Source: a virus
IMG/VR virus record: IMGVR_UViG_3300036832_000216
Location: 1 to 39,489 of that record
DNA length: 39,489 bases
Strand: one strand, 5' to 3'
Part shown: in pieces, positions 19,572-28,252 of the stretch
Layout of the letters: the number at the start of each line of letters is the position of its first letter
Position numbering within the stretch: position 1 is the stretch's first letter
Notes under the pieces: generated by a model
The model's input: the letters and a program-made list of their open reading frames with translations, nothing else
Databases searched by the model: none
Told to the model about the DNA's origin: nothing
Position numbers and translations under genes: made by a program

Positions 19572-20220
19572 GTACCACCTTGTAGTAGCTCCTGTATGTT
19601 CGGACCAGGAGTACTTCAACTTCTACGTGCATATGAAGGGTCACATCATACTCGACAACGGTGTAGCAGAAGGCAAGACGATTCCATCCGAAGACCTATT
19701 GCAACTAGCGTACGCGATCGGGGCCGACGAAGTAATAGCGCCAGACGTGTACAACGACATGGAGCGTACACTGATACAGCTCAAAGAGTTCATGCCTATG
19801 GCACAGAACTACGACGTCATGGTGGTACTACACGCTATGTCGTGGAATGGGTTCGATCGTATTCTGAAGGCGTCGATACAAAAAGGCGTCGCGGCTCTGG
19901 CTCTACCACGAGTGATGACAACGTCGCTAGGCGGCAGAGCTAGGTTGATGGCAGCTGAGCGGATACGGAAAACGACGGACCTACCAATACATGCACTAGG
20001 CTCTACTATGTGGCTGACAGAGGGCATTGACCTAGCGCGCCAGGGGATCGTTCGTGGAATGGATTCGTCTGCCCCTGTGGTACTCGGTCTCGAAGGGCAA
20101 CACCTAAGCATACCGTACTCTGGACTAAGACCACCAGGGTACTTCTACTTACCACCGACACCACAAGCAACACGCAACTTGAATGAGTATCGGCACATGA
20201 TCCAGCGAGCAACAAAGTGA
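19516..20220 (+). CDS. dpdA: DpdA-like DNA deazaguanine transglycosylase
   Basis: 234 residues, TIM-barrel TGT superfamily of the short phage type. The LDNG strand (D47) corresponds to the first active-site Asp and RGMDSSAPV (D183) to the nucleophile Asp of DpdA proteins; IGADEVIAPDV is also typical. It would break the bond to guanine in DNA and insert preQ0. Its place after queC/queD/queE/folE and before the polymerase fits that role. It lacks the zinc site of tRNA-TGTs. GTGA overlap with the polymerase gene. Confidence 0.88.
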   Translation: MNFAAVVPVSMLNQIQTDEYHLVVAPVCSDQEYFNFYVHMKGHIILDNGVAEGKTIPSEDLLQLAYAIGADEVIAPDVYNDMERTLIQLKEFMPMAQNYDVMVVLHAMSWNGFDRILKASIQKGVAALALPRVMTTSLGGRARLMAAERIRKTTDLPIHALGSTMWLTEGIDLARQGIVRGMDSSAPVVLGLEGQHLSIPYSGLRPPGYFYLPPTPQATRNLNEYRHMIQRATK

Positions 20221-22511
20221 GACGGCATCCTTTGGCGAAGTGCGAAGAGTGTGGCCTCAACAACGACCGTAGCATATTCGTTCCGTCATACGGTTCGACT
20301 GAGAACCCGGAGGTGGTCATAATTGGAGAAGCACCCGGAGTTGCAGAAGCACGAAGAGGCGTTCCGTTTATTGGTCCAAGCGGCAAACTCCTGGACGTCG
20401 TACTCAGAGGCCATGGATTTAGTAGAGAGAGAACTTTTATCACCAACGCCTGCCTTTGCCGGCCAAAGGACAATGCTACGCCTACTGCAAGAGATGTCGC
20501 AGCATGCAGCCCAAGACTGCACAGTGAGGTGGCAGAGGCTACAAAAGGTGGAGCACCCATCATCACACTCGGAAACGTTGCCGCCGCAGCTGTATTCGAT
20601 ACCAAAATCGGAATCACCACTTTCCGAGTGGGGCCTGCACGGTACTCCCACCTCTATCCCGGAGTCAGAATAGTACCAACAGTACATCCAGCCTATGTGC
20701 TTCGAATGCCAGACGCATTTCCGCTTCTCGTCGACGACTTCAGAAAGGTTAAAGTAAGTGCAGACATACATTGGGAAGCCCCAGTCTTTAGGATCTATGA
20801 TGAAGGGCCTATCGCTATGCGCGCACTGTCCGAGCTGCGCAGAAGATCTGGCGACGTGGTCGTTGACATCGAAGTCGGAGCAGAGAAGGATGAAGCGTTC
20901 ATCCATCCAGATCAGCATCGGCTGCTGTGCGTTGGACTTTGTTACGCTCCTGGACGTGCAGTCGTTATTGGTGAGACCGCACTACAAGATACCGGAGTGC
21001 GGCTTATGCTCGGCAACCTCCTTAGAGATGAGGGGGTACGAGTCATCGCCCACAATGGCAAGTTTGATCTCGCGGGGATGCAGCACGCTATCGGTAAAGC
21101 CAAGCTCGGGTTTGATACCATGTTGGCCAGCTATGCCGTCGATGAACGGAGAGGTGTCCACGGACTTAAGTATCTTGCCAGAGAACGACTAGGCGCGCCT
21201 AACTACAGCCTCGAGATCCACAAGTACCTGAAGAACAAAGGCGACAACTTCGCACACGTACCCCGAGAGGTCCTGTATAAGTACAACGCATACGACGTTG
21301 TATGTACGTATCTACTAAAGGATATGTATGAAGACCAGATGAAGAGAGAGGGTGTTACACGTGTACATAACATGCTCGTGCGGGCCAGCGATATGCTTAT
21401 GGCTGCTGAGATGCGAGGCGTACGAGTTGATATGTCCTACATCGACGAACTGTCCGATGAGTTACAGTCGACCTTGTACTCCCTCAATAAGCGACTTGGA
21501 CGTTGGGTCGACAATGCACGAAGTCCTCTCCAAGTACGAAAGGCTTTGGCAGAGGCAGGTATTAATGTTTCGAGTACTAACGTAGAGACGTTGAACGCGA
21601 TCCTACAGCGTAGCGTGCCTGAGGATGTTAAAGCGTTCGTGAATCTCATGCTGGAGCATAGAAAGGAAGCGAAGCTGTATGGTACATATGTCAAAGGAAT
21701 ACTTAAGCGAATGTACAAGGGGCGAGTGCATCCGACGTTCTTACTTCATGGGACTACCACCGGTCGACTGGCATGCAGAAATCCTAATCTGCAGAACGTG
21801 CCAAGGGATTCGAGCATGCGGAGAATGTTCGTTCCGGATGAGGGCCGAACGTTTGTTCAGGCTGACTTCAAGGGTGCAGAGATACGTGTTATGGCTTGCG
21901 AAGCAAAAGACTCGTATCTTAGAAGCCTATTCGCAGACGGCCGAGACATCCACAACGAGGTCGCAACACGTTTCTACGGACCTCACTTTACCAAGGAACA
22001 GAGGATTCGAGCGAAGGCTGTAGTGTTCGGTTTGTCATACGGCAGAGAGGAATACTCGATCGCACAAGAGTATGGTATGTCAGTAGCCGAGGCGAAGCGG
22101 TACATCGAGACATTCTTCGAACTGATTCCAGACGTAGTCAAGTGGCGAGAAGGAATCAAGGAGCAGATCCTACACGGCGAAGAGGATCTGACGACAGCAT
22201 TCGGGAGACATCGTCACATCTGGTTGGTGACGAACGACAACAAGAACGAAGTAGTGAAGGAGGGTCTTGCATTTGTACCGCAATCGACAGCCTCGGACAT
22301 TTGTCTTAATGCCGCAATGGTACTGCACGAAAAGTATGGGTTAGATATTCGGCTCCTAGTACACGACAGCATTCTAGTCGAGACCGATCACCCTGTGGAG
22401 ACCGCGAAGCTGATGGAGGAGGTGATGCCTCAGGTTGCGAAGGAGGTCTATAGCGATTACGTACCATTCCCGGTGGATGTAGTAATAGGACCAAGTTGGG
22501 GGTCTTTGTAA
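20217..22511 (+). CDS. Uracil-DNA glycosylase fused to DNA polymerase I
   Basis: 764 residues from GTG 20217. Residues about 1-190 are a family 4/5-like UDG: C9 and C12 plus two later Cys for an Fe-S cluster, GEAPG-E at about 36, G-PFIGPSGKLLD and PTVHPAYVL. A 3'-5' exonuclease domain follows (DIE at about 216, HNGKFDL, YNAYDVVCTY), then a PolA domain with motif A QADFKGAEIRVMA (about 547), motif B KAVVFGLSYG (about 598) and motif C VHDSIL (about 714). Motif C has Ser where Pol I enzymes have the catalytic Glu of HDE. It should be the replicative polymerase with proofreading and built-in uracil removal. Confidence 0.9.
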   Translation: MRRHPLAKCEECGLNNDRSIFVPSYGSTENPEVVIIGEAPGVAEARRGVPFIGPSGKLLDVVLRGHGFSRERTFITNACLCRPKDNATPTARDVAACSPRLHSEVAEATKGGAPIITLGNVAAAAVFDTKIGITTFRVGPARYSHLYPGVRIVPTVHPAYVLRMPDAFPLLVDDFRKVKVSADIHWEAPVFRIYDEGPIAMRALSELRRRSGDVVVDIEVGAEKDEAFIHPDQHRLLCVGLCYAPGRAVVIGETALQDTGVRLMLGNLLRDEGVRVIAHNGKFDLAGMQHAIGKAKLGFDTMLASYAVDERRGVHGLKYLARERLGAPNYSLEIHKYLKNKGDNFAHVPREVLYKYNAYDVVCTYLLKDMYEDQMKREGVTRVHNMLVRASDMLMAAEMRGVRVDMSYIDELSDELQSTLYSLNKRLGRWVDNARSPLQVRKALAEAGINVSSTNVETLNAILQRSVPEDVKAFVNLMLEHRKEAKLYGTYVKGILKRMYKGRVHPTFLLHGTTTGRLACRNPNLQNVPRDSSMRRMFVPDEGRTFVQADFKGAEIRVMACEAKDSYLRSLFADGRDIHNEVATRFYGPHFTKEQRIRAKAVVFGLSYGREEYSIAQEYGMSVAEAKRYIETFFELIPDVVKWREGIKEQILHGEEDLTTAFGRHRHIWLVTNDNKNEVVKEGLAFVPQSTASDICLNAAMVLHEKYGLDIRLLVHDSILVETDHPVETAKLMEEVMPQVAKEVYSDYVPFPVDVVIGPSWGSL

Positions 22512-22753
22512 TGCCTACAATGTGTATAGGCGATAGCGTTGTTGATCGTTACGAAGCTCTTTGGATCAAGACGCGTACAGGCTGGCAGCAGCTAACGGGG
22601 AACAGAGCGTTTCGTGAGTGCTGCGAATGTCATCAAGTAAAGGATGGTGATCGGTTCTGTAGATGGTGGGACGTTAGGTATCAAGTCCTGAGATACCAGG
22701 GGGGACCTTATTGCTACGACTGTATTAGGAGGGCGAATGGCAAGGGGGCATAA
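22511..22753 (+). CDS. Small zinc-ribbon protein
   Basis: An 80-residue protein from ATG 22511, which overlaps the polymerase stop (TAATG). ECCECHQVKDGDRFC is followed by a YCYDC pair, giving two Cys knuckles able to bind zinc. Aromatic-rich. It overlaps the next gene by 17 bases. It may be an accessory factor of the polymerase, by position only. Confidence 0.7.
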   Translation: MPTMCIGDSVVDRYEALWIKTRTGWQQLTGNRAFRECCECHQVKDGDRFCRWWDVRYQVLRYQGGPYCYDCIRRANGKGA

Positions 22754-23132
22754 AGTACCCAACGGTACTAGACATAAGTTGAACAACGATCACTACATCG
22801 TTAAGGTAGACAGAGGGTGGATATCCGAACTGCGTGCGGTCGCAGAGGAGAAGTTAGGCCGCGAGCTTGAAGGGAATGAACGAGCCTTCCTTATCAATAA
22901 GACAGCCCTTGACCATCCGACACCCGATGACGTTGAAGTACGCAAGGTCGGAGACACGACTCAACGTCGCTCAAGTAAGGGTAATCGTTCTCATCCTCCA
23001 ACACAGAAATCTCGGATGCTAACCGAGATCGAAGACCTCAAGACCCAGATCGATAACAAGGACGACATCATAGCCGTACTACAGGAGCGAATCGACGCTC
23101 TTGAGGCTAAGTACGAAGGGCCAGATAGTTAA
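22737..23132 (+). CDS. Coiled-coil hypothetical protein
   Basis: 131 residues with a basic N-terminal half and a heptad-like coiled coil at about 95-128 (LTEIEDLKTQIDNKDD and on). No catalytic motif was recognised. The 152-base gap that follows contains a small ACCCC/GGGGT pair and a GTTAAA-C-TTTAAC palindrome but no clear promoter. Confidence 0.65.
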   Translation: MARGHKVPNGTRHKLNNDHYIVKVDRGWISELRAVAEEKLGRELEGNERAFLINKTALDHPTPDDVEVRKVGDTTQRRSSKGNRSHPPTQKSRMLTEIEDLKTQIDNKDDIIAVLQERIDALEAKYEGPDS

Positions 23133-23284
23133 TTGACCCCTCAGTGTTAACCTTAGTAGGGGGTATCGTTAGAACGAGATGTTAAACTTTAACTTACTGG
23201 TTGTCCAAGCTCTAACTATACCCTCACGGGCTATCTACCTAAATGAAGTTCTTTCAGTTAGATGCGAGAGTTAAAGCGAGGAAC

Positions 23285-23743
23285 ATGGTATACGCAATAG
23301 CACTTGACCCGGGCGGAACCACTGGTCTTGCTGTGATCAAAACCATACAGCATCCGTGGGACATAAGGACAGCTCAGATGTCCGGAGATCACCATCGAGA
23401 ACTATTTCGTCAACTTAACATTCTAGACCCGAGGTACATCATCTGTGAGACGTTCGAGAACCGAGGTATGAGCAATACACTTCTGGTCTCGAAGGAGTAC
23501 ATAGGAGTAGTGAAGCTGTACATTCAGCAAACAGGTGCAACCGGGGTATGGCAGTCAGCTTCCACAGGGAAGGCTTTCTGGAACGACGACAGACTCAAGC
23601 AGTATAGTCTCTACGTGCCAAGTCTAAAGCATGCTCGCGATGCTATTAGGCACTACGCAGCCTGGCGGACCTTTACGATGAAGGATCGGAGTCTGTTGGA
23701 GGGAGAGAAGAAGGCGACGATTGAGCGTGCTTCCCTCCGTTAA
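23285..23743 (+). CDS. RuvC-like Holliday-junction resolvase
   Basis: 152 residues from ATG 23285; ATG 23243 would add 14. RNase H fold with acidic residues in ALDPGGTTGLAV, ICETFENR and KHARDAIRHYAAW, the order expected for RuvC-type phage resolvases. It would cut branched DNA before packaging. The GAGGAA site close to ATG 23285 favours that start, but spacing is short. Its 3' end overlaps the opposing holin gene by 71 bases. Confidence 0.78.
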   Translation: MVYAIALDPGGTTGLAVIKTIQHPWDIRTAQMSGDHHRELFRQLNILDPRYIICETFENRGMSNTLLVSKEYIGVVKLYIQQTGATGVWQSASTGKAFWNDDRLKQYSLYVPSLKHARDAIRHYAAWRTFTMKDRSLLEGEKKATIERASLR

Positions 23744-23912
23744 GTCGCGTTAAGAAAGCGTCAACCGGTACGATGCCGACGAGAACTAAGCCGCAGATGA
23801 GGAATGGGATGTCGTGGCCCTGCGTGACTGCAGCGTACGTCATGATGGCAATGCCACCAAAGAACAAGAGGACCTGCCGAATAACCGGAAAGATCTTGTT
23901 CCACGTATTCAT
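23673..23912 (-). CDS. Holin candidate with two membrane segments
   Basis: 79 residues from an ATG that overlaps the stop of the beta-helix gene (ATGA). Two hydrophobic segments (about 8-26 and 33-49) joined by a short turn, and a hydrophilic Ser/Pro/Asp-rich tail, fit a class II holin. It lies last in the late operon, one gene away from the endolysin. The short frame extension up to 23939 lies inside its neighbour. Assigned from topology and position only. Confidence 0.65.
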   Translation of the reverse strand: MNTWNKIFPVIRQVLLFFGGIAIMTYAAVTQGHDIPFLICGLVLVGIVPVDAFLTRLNGGKHAQSSPSSLPPTDSDPSS

Positions 23913-25291
23913 GCTGGTAGCTGCACCGCGACTAGGCACTGCCCATCATTCTCGCCATGGAGTCCGTACCCGTTCTCACACTTCACAACGTTTTGGTTGT
24001 ACTTACCTCCGTAGACGACGCTCAACCCTCCGTGGAAGTTGTTGTGCGAGAGCTGTAGACCGGTGACGCTCTTCGGCTTGACGGCGTCCATGTAGAGCGT
24101 GTTCGGGTAGTAAGTAGCCGTTCCATGGAAGAGCGGGAAGTTGTTACCCGAGATATTCACGTCGGTAACGTACTGGAGCTGCATCGCTTGTCCAGCGTGA
24201 GGCTTCGTGATCGCGCCACCAAACAATGGACGTGCGGTCTGACTGTTAGTGTTGTTCGTGATGGTGAGTCCCTGATTAATGTACGGCTCGGTTGTCCAGT
24301 CTGGGTTCGTGCCAAGTACGTCTACGAGCCCGCCACTACCGTTCAGCGTATTGTCCTCTAGTGCGACGTTACGCTGTTGTACACCGCCACCCTCAGCACA
24401 AGGCTTAGTCGGATGTGGTTGACATTTCGTCTGTCCGTTCTTTGTCACGAACCACACCGCCTGCCAGTTATTGAACTTGTCGTGGTCGAACAAGATGTTG
24501 TCCATCGCAGCGAAGCGAGCCTGTCCGTTCTCAGCGTTCGCAGGAATGAACGACGAATAGATGTTGTACTCCATGTCGATCGAGTCAACGGACTTGCCGA
24601 TAGTGGTGTTCGTTACGCGGAGGCCGTTTACACTCTCGATGGAGAAGTTCACCCAACCACACTTCTTGAAGGATGAGTTCTCGATAGTAACGTTCCGGTT
24701 GAGTGCAGTGCCTGAGACGTTGATAGGATTACTCGTCACTGGAAACTGAATGCTAACGCAATCGCCTTGGATGTTAGCAACGTTGACACCGTCTAGCGTT
24801 AGGTTCTTAGACGAGACCGTCTCGATGCCGATGAAGTGTTCGTACTTGACGCCACCGTTGGTGCTGCCGTCGAACGCGCCGTTGATGTTCACGTCGGTCA
24901 TGGACGTGTCGATGTCCTTGGCGAACAGGATGATAGGATGTGGACTTGTGCCTGCTTCCGCTACAGTCCCAGCTTTTGGGGCGTTGATTGTCGCTCCATG
25001 TCCTTCGATGTGAATACTCTTGTCTCGGATCGCCAAGACACCGTTAGACTTATAACAGGACTGAGCATTGCCAAGGGAAACCGTAGCCCCCTGTGGAAGA
25101 CTGTTGAGATAGTCCTGTAGTGCAGCAGTGACGTTTGTCGTGCAGGTAGCATCGATGCTTGCCGGAAGAGCGTACTCGACTGCTGGTTCTGTTGTAGTCG
25201 TTGTTGGCTGAGCACTAGCTGGCTTCGGAAGGTTAACACCTACTAACACACCTAGTGTAGCGACAACAACAATCCTCGCGAGCCGTTTCAC
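23909..25291 (-). CDS. Secreted right-handed beta-helix protein
   Basis: 460 residues from GTG 25291 (overlapping the amidase stop). A signal peptide ends at about ASA-Q (27/28), followed by a short PTTTTTEP linker. The body has repeated N-x-T/S-I and V-N-I-S-G strands (about 90-430) typical of parallel beta-helices of the pectate-lyase-like family that phages use to bind or cut glycans. At least eight Cys suggest disulfides outside the cell. The signal peptide makes it unlikely to be an ordinary virion tail spike. It lies between endolysin and holin; a role on host envelope polysaccharide is inference. Confidence 0.75.
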   Translation of the reverse strand: MKRLARIVVVATLGVLVGVNLPKPASAQPTTTTTEPAVEYALPASIDATCTTNVTAALQDYLNSLPQGATVSLGNAQSCYKSNGVLAIRDKSIHIEGHGATINAPKAGTVAEAGTSPHPIILFAKDIDTSMTDVNINGAFDGSTNGGVKYEHFIGIETVSSKNLTLDGVNVANIQGDCVSIQFPVTSNPINVSGTALNRNVTIENSSFKKCGWVNFSIESVNGLRVTNTTIGKSVDSIDMEYNIYSSFIPANAENGQARFAAMDNILFDHDKFNNWQAVWFVTKNGQTKCQPHPTKPCAEGGGVQQRNVALEDNTLNGSGGLVDVLGTNPDWTTEPYINQGLTITNNTNSQTARPLFGGAITKPHAGQAMQLQYVTDVNISGNNFPLFHGTATYYPNTLYMDAVKPKSVTGLQLSHNNFHGGLSVVYGGKYNQNVVKCENGYGLHGENDGQCLVAVQLPA

Positions 25292-26001
25292 GAGGTCGGT
25301 AGGGCCTCTACGAACCAGTTGGTCTTCGGATTGTTACCCTTACCTGGTAGGAACTGCCACCAATGGTATGGCTGGTTACCGATCATCCCCCAAACGTGTA
25401 GGAATGTCTCATCTTCAAGACTAGTCACGTCTTCTCCATCCTTTCCGTGTATCACTTTTGGTTTTTTGGGTACAACTGGTTGCGGTGGCCCTTGTTGAGC
25501 CATACTCATGACGCGTGACCAAGGGAAGTTAGGCCCCGGATCCCAATGGCCGCCACCCGACGCGCCGAGATCCACGTGACCGCAAACGCCTGCGGCTCCG
25601 CCTTGAGCTTCGGAGGCAGACAACTTGCGTATTGGAATGCCGAAAGCTGCTGCTTCCTCAGCGATCCATGTCGCGCAGTTCTCTAACATCGTCGGGTGGC
25701 GATCCCAGTCCGCAGGCGCCCATTCAGCCATAGCGCACAACTCAGCAGCCACGCTGTATGGATTCGCATTTGCCTGCGTCCAAGCTTTCTTGTCCCTCTT
25801 GACGTACTCTCCAATAGCACCTGGTGTGTCATCAATACCTGTATGTGATGACACACCGGAGGCCGAATTGGCAAAGTAGTTACCAAGCGACCGGTACGTA
25901 TCGTTACCGCCCCCCTGCGTTGTATGGACTACGATCAATCTTACACCAGACCCTCGTGACGAGTAGTTCGGTGACGAGATCCAGTCTCGCCTAAGCGACA
26001 T
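25288..26001 (-). CDS. N-acetylmuramoyl-L-alanine amidase endolysin
   Basis: 237 residues. Amidase_2 (PGRP-like) domain at about 15-175: zinc His26 in LIVVHTT, a second His in VCGHVDLG and Asp in HWDPGPNFPW as third ligand; SSHTGID marks the substrate strand. A C-terminal domain (about 185-237, Trp-rich) may bind the cell wall. It has no signal peptide, so it depends on a holin. The ribosome site (GGAGGA) lies inside the end of the 31-residue peptide gene. Confidence 0.9.
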   Translation of the reverse strand: MSLRRDWISSPNYSSRGSGVRLIVVHTTQGGGNDTYRSLGNYFANSASGVSSHTGIDDTPGAIGEYVKRDKKAWTQANANPYSVAAELCAMAEWAPADWDRHPTMLENCATWIAEEAAAFGIPIRKLSASEAQGGAAGVCGHVDLGASGGGHWDPGPNFPWSRVMSMAQQGPPQPVVPKKPKVIHGKDGEDVTSLEDETFLHVWGMIGNQPYHWWQFLPGKGNNPKTNWFVEALPTS

Positions 26002-26086
26002 CGGGGTCCTCCGGTAGTTCCACAGGGTCGTGCGAAGGCTCCTCTTCAGGCTCCGGAGCCGGCTCTACTTCTTGATCTTCTTCCAT
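25991..26086 (-). CDS. 31-residue acidic peptide
   Basis: A short frame that starts on the stop of the baseplate gene (TAATG) and ends inside the start of the amidase gene. The sequence is nearly all Glu, Pro, Asp and Ala (MEEDQEVEPAPEPEEEP and on). The start has GAGGG upstream. The exact fit between two genes supports translation; its DNA also carries the amidase ribosome site. Function unknown, possibly mainly translational coupling. Confidence 0.55.
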   Translation of the reverse strand: MEEDQEVEPAPEPEEEPSHDPVELPEDPDVA

Positions 26087-27237
26087 TATGCCCTCTTCGC
26101 AATCTGCTCCAGCTTCTTCTCTTGCGTCGGAAGGCGCCGAAGCAACGAACCCATCCGACGGCCTACAGTGATAACGATCGTCTCTTCAGAGGCATTATCA
26201 CCTTGGTACAAATCAATCTCGGATACACGAGCACTAAACGTTTCGCCAAGACGTCCGTGCTGCATATTTAGAGTTACTATGTCGCCAAGCCAAATCTGTG
26301 TAGGGTCCCACCAGCCATGGGTAAGTGTCATCGAGTACGACGGTGTCATCGAGTAGGCAAAGACGAGACGTACTCTTGCAGCGATATCTAGCATCGGTTG
26401 AGTTGTAACGTTTGTGTCGCTCTGTTCTGTTTCCCAACGGCCTTCTGTACCAAACTGCGGCGCCAGACCCATAGATACGATGTTCTGATTGGACACCAAC
26501 GAACCTGCACCAGCGTAACGTACTACGTTAGCATACTGTGTAGTATCGAGAGATCGCAACGCAGCCATTACGTTGTCGCCATAAGTTAGCTGCATCCCGA
26601 TATTCTGTCCTCGCCCTAGCTGGTTGTATATGCCCTGCGACGGTATAGGCCAGATGTTGAACTTGAGAGTAGGATCGACCTCCCACTCGAATCCTGCGTC
26701 TACCTCCGCTATCTGGTTGATTGCACCCTCAACTAGCGAGCCAGGATCGCCTATCGGAAGAGTACGTTGAACGGAAGGTGTCCAGAGGCCGTGTGTAATA
26801 CCCCAGTCACCACCGGGTTGCGCCTGCGTTCGCTGAATAAGGTTCCACGCAATTTGACCCTGATCCTCGTTGTTCCATGGACCCCAAGCAGGCGAATCGG
26901 GAATGAGTCTGAAACCCAACATACCGCGGTAGTCAATAGCTGAGAACTGTACGGTATGTGTATCTGGATCTCCGCTACCTCCTCCCGTGTTAGGTGAACC
27001 TAACGTATCTTGACTCGATCCGATACGGCCTCGATACATAAGCCGTGTGTCGCGATAGAGCATTAGGTCAGTGAAGCCCTCATTCATCATAGCTGCCTGA
27101 GGGTCCATTGCATCCATCTGCCAAGAGACTGTACCAGCATCAACTAGGTACCAAGAAACTTGTCTAGCTGTAGCGTTCGTAATCTCGCCAATGGCGTTAC
27201 CATGTGTGTCAGCAACAACCCAATGCCAAGTAGCCAT
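26086..27237 (-). CDS. Minor tail / baseplate hub protein
   Basis: 383 residues. It opens with a beta-rich domain (MATWHWVVADTHGNAIGEI, with SWYLVDAGTVSWQMDA) like actinophage Gp37-type baseplate proteins and continues with long beta stretches. No enzyme motif was recognised. It lies where siphovirus tip proteins are expected, after the distal tail protein. TAATG overlap with the gene upstream. Confidence 0.75.
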   Translation of the reverse strand: MATWHWVVADTHGNAIGEITNATARQVSWYLVDAGTVSWQMDAMDPQAAMMNEGFTDLMLYRDTRLMYRGRIGSSQDTLGSPNTGGGSGDPDTHTVQFSAIDYRGMLGFRLIPDSPAWGPWNNEDQGQIAWNLIQRTQAQPGGDWGITHGLWTPSVQRTLPIGDPGSLVEGAINQIAEVDAGFEWEVDPTLKFNIWPIPSQGIYNQLGRGQNIGMQLTYGDNVMAALRSLDTTQYANVVRYAGAGSLVSNQNIVSMGLAPQFGTEGRWETEQSDTNVTTQPMLDIAARVRLVFAYSMTPSYSMTLTHGWWDPTQIWLGDIVTLNMQHGRLGETFSARVSEIDLYQGDNASEETIVITVGRRMGSLLRRLPTQEKKLEQIAKRA

Positions 27238-28244
27238 TATCCGGAACCAACGTACTCTACCTCAGCGATCGTGGGGTAGACACCCAAACCTAGGTTTATG
27301 CCCGTCTGTGCAACGCTCCCGGAGATCGCAGCCTGAAGTGTATCACCTACAGCACAGAACAAGACGAAGTCGATGATCGCATCGTAGCGCTGAGCCCCAC
27401 CAGCACAGGCTTGGTTGTTCGTGACTACCGTTCCATTCTGCCTAAGCGCTGCCGCTAGCGTGTTACCTGCAGCCACAGCAGTTGCAGCAAAGTTAGCCTT
27501 CATACGCCAGAACCCGGGAACCGGAACGGTCCAAGTGTTGTTCCCGGGTGCACGGAGCCCGTAAGCGTCCCGTATTATGTCTTCGAAGCCAAGTGGCGAT
27601 GAGGTCGTGGTTACACCCCAAGCAGCGTTACGACCCGCTGTCGAGACTAGAACGTCACGCGCTCTAAACCAAGCGCCTCCGTTAACACCCGCCTTCGCTA
27701 CCCATGTATCGTTATCGATGTCCTTACGACTGACAGTAGTAGCGGAGGTTGTAGCAGGCTCCGCGAGACCATTGATAAACGCTGGTCGCATGTCAGTGAT
27801 GTTGCCCGCGACAATCGAGGTGACGTTCGCACCAACCAGTACCTGCGAGAGTGCTACTTGACCCGCAGGTACTGTAGGCACAGCGGGTGACGCTGCAGCC
27901 GTTCCGGTGATCACGTTGAAGATGAAGTCGTTGTTCGTACCACCATCGATATCATTCGCGCGTGGCTGGCAAGTGATCACGTCGATCCGGTTAGTACCCG
28001 TACCAGGCGCTACAGCAAGCGTTACAACCTCGTTAGCATCGGACACGCACAGAGTACTACCCGTACTGTTCTGGGTTGGAACAACAACCGCTCCAGGCGC
28101 GATCACGCACGACATATTACCACCTTGGGGTGTTACGGCAACACCATTACAGGCGGCAACTGGGCAGAATGCACCAATGAGCCTGCGATCCAACGAGGCT
28201 GCGTACTGACCTTGCTGCTCCCATAGTGGTGTGTACCTAGTCAT
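27237..28244 (-). CDS. Baseplate protein, possible receptor-binding part
   Basis: 335 residues. The start (MTRYTPLWEQQGQYAASLDRR) resembles actinophage minor tail proteins placed after the distal tail protein. The body is beta-rich and Ala/Gly/Val-rich, with a C-terminal jelly-roll-like region (about 225-335). AGGAGGCGAA before the ATG is a good ribosome site. Host binding is inferred from order and fold type. Confidence 0.65.
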   Translation of the reverse strand: MTRYTPLWEQQGQYAASLDRRLIGAFCPVAACNGVAVTPQGGNMSCVIAPGAVVVPTQNSTGSTLCVSDANEVVTLAVAPGTGTNRIDVITCQPRANDIDGGTNNDFIFNVITGTAAASPAVPTVPAGQVALSQVLVGANVTSIVAGNITDMRPAFINGLAEPATTSATTVSRKDIDNDTWVAKAGVNGGAWFRARDVLVSTAGRNAAWGVTTTSSPLGFEDIIRDAYGLRAPGNNTWTVPVPGFWRMKANFAATAVAAGNTLAAALRQNGTVVTNNQACAGGAQRYDAIIDFVLFCAVGDTLQAAISGSVAQTGINLGLGVYPTIAEVEYVGSG

Positions 28245-28252
28245 TTCGCCTC

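Noticed and set aside
23133-23284. Tenth copy of the early promoter before the resolvase gene
   Set aside because: TTGACC at 23134 has no TATAAT-like box at 17-18 bases, and the shared flanking blocks are missing.
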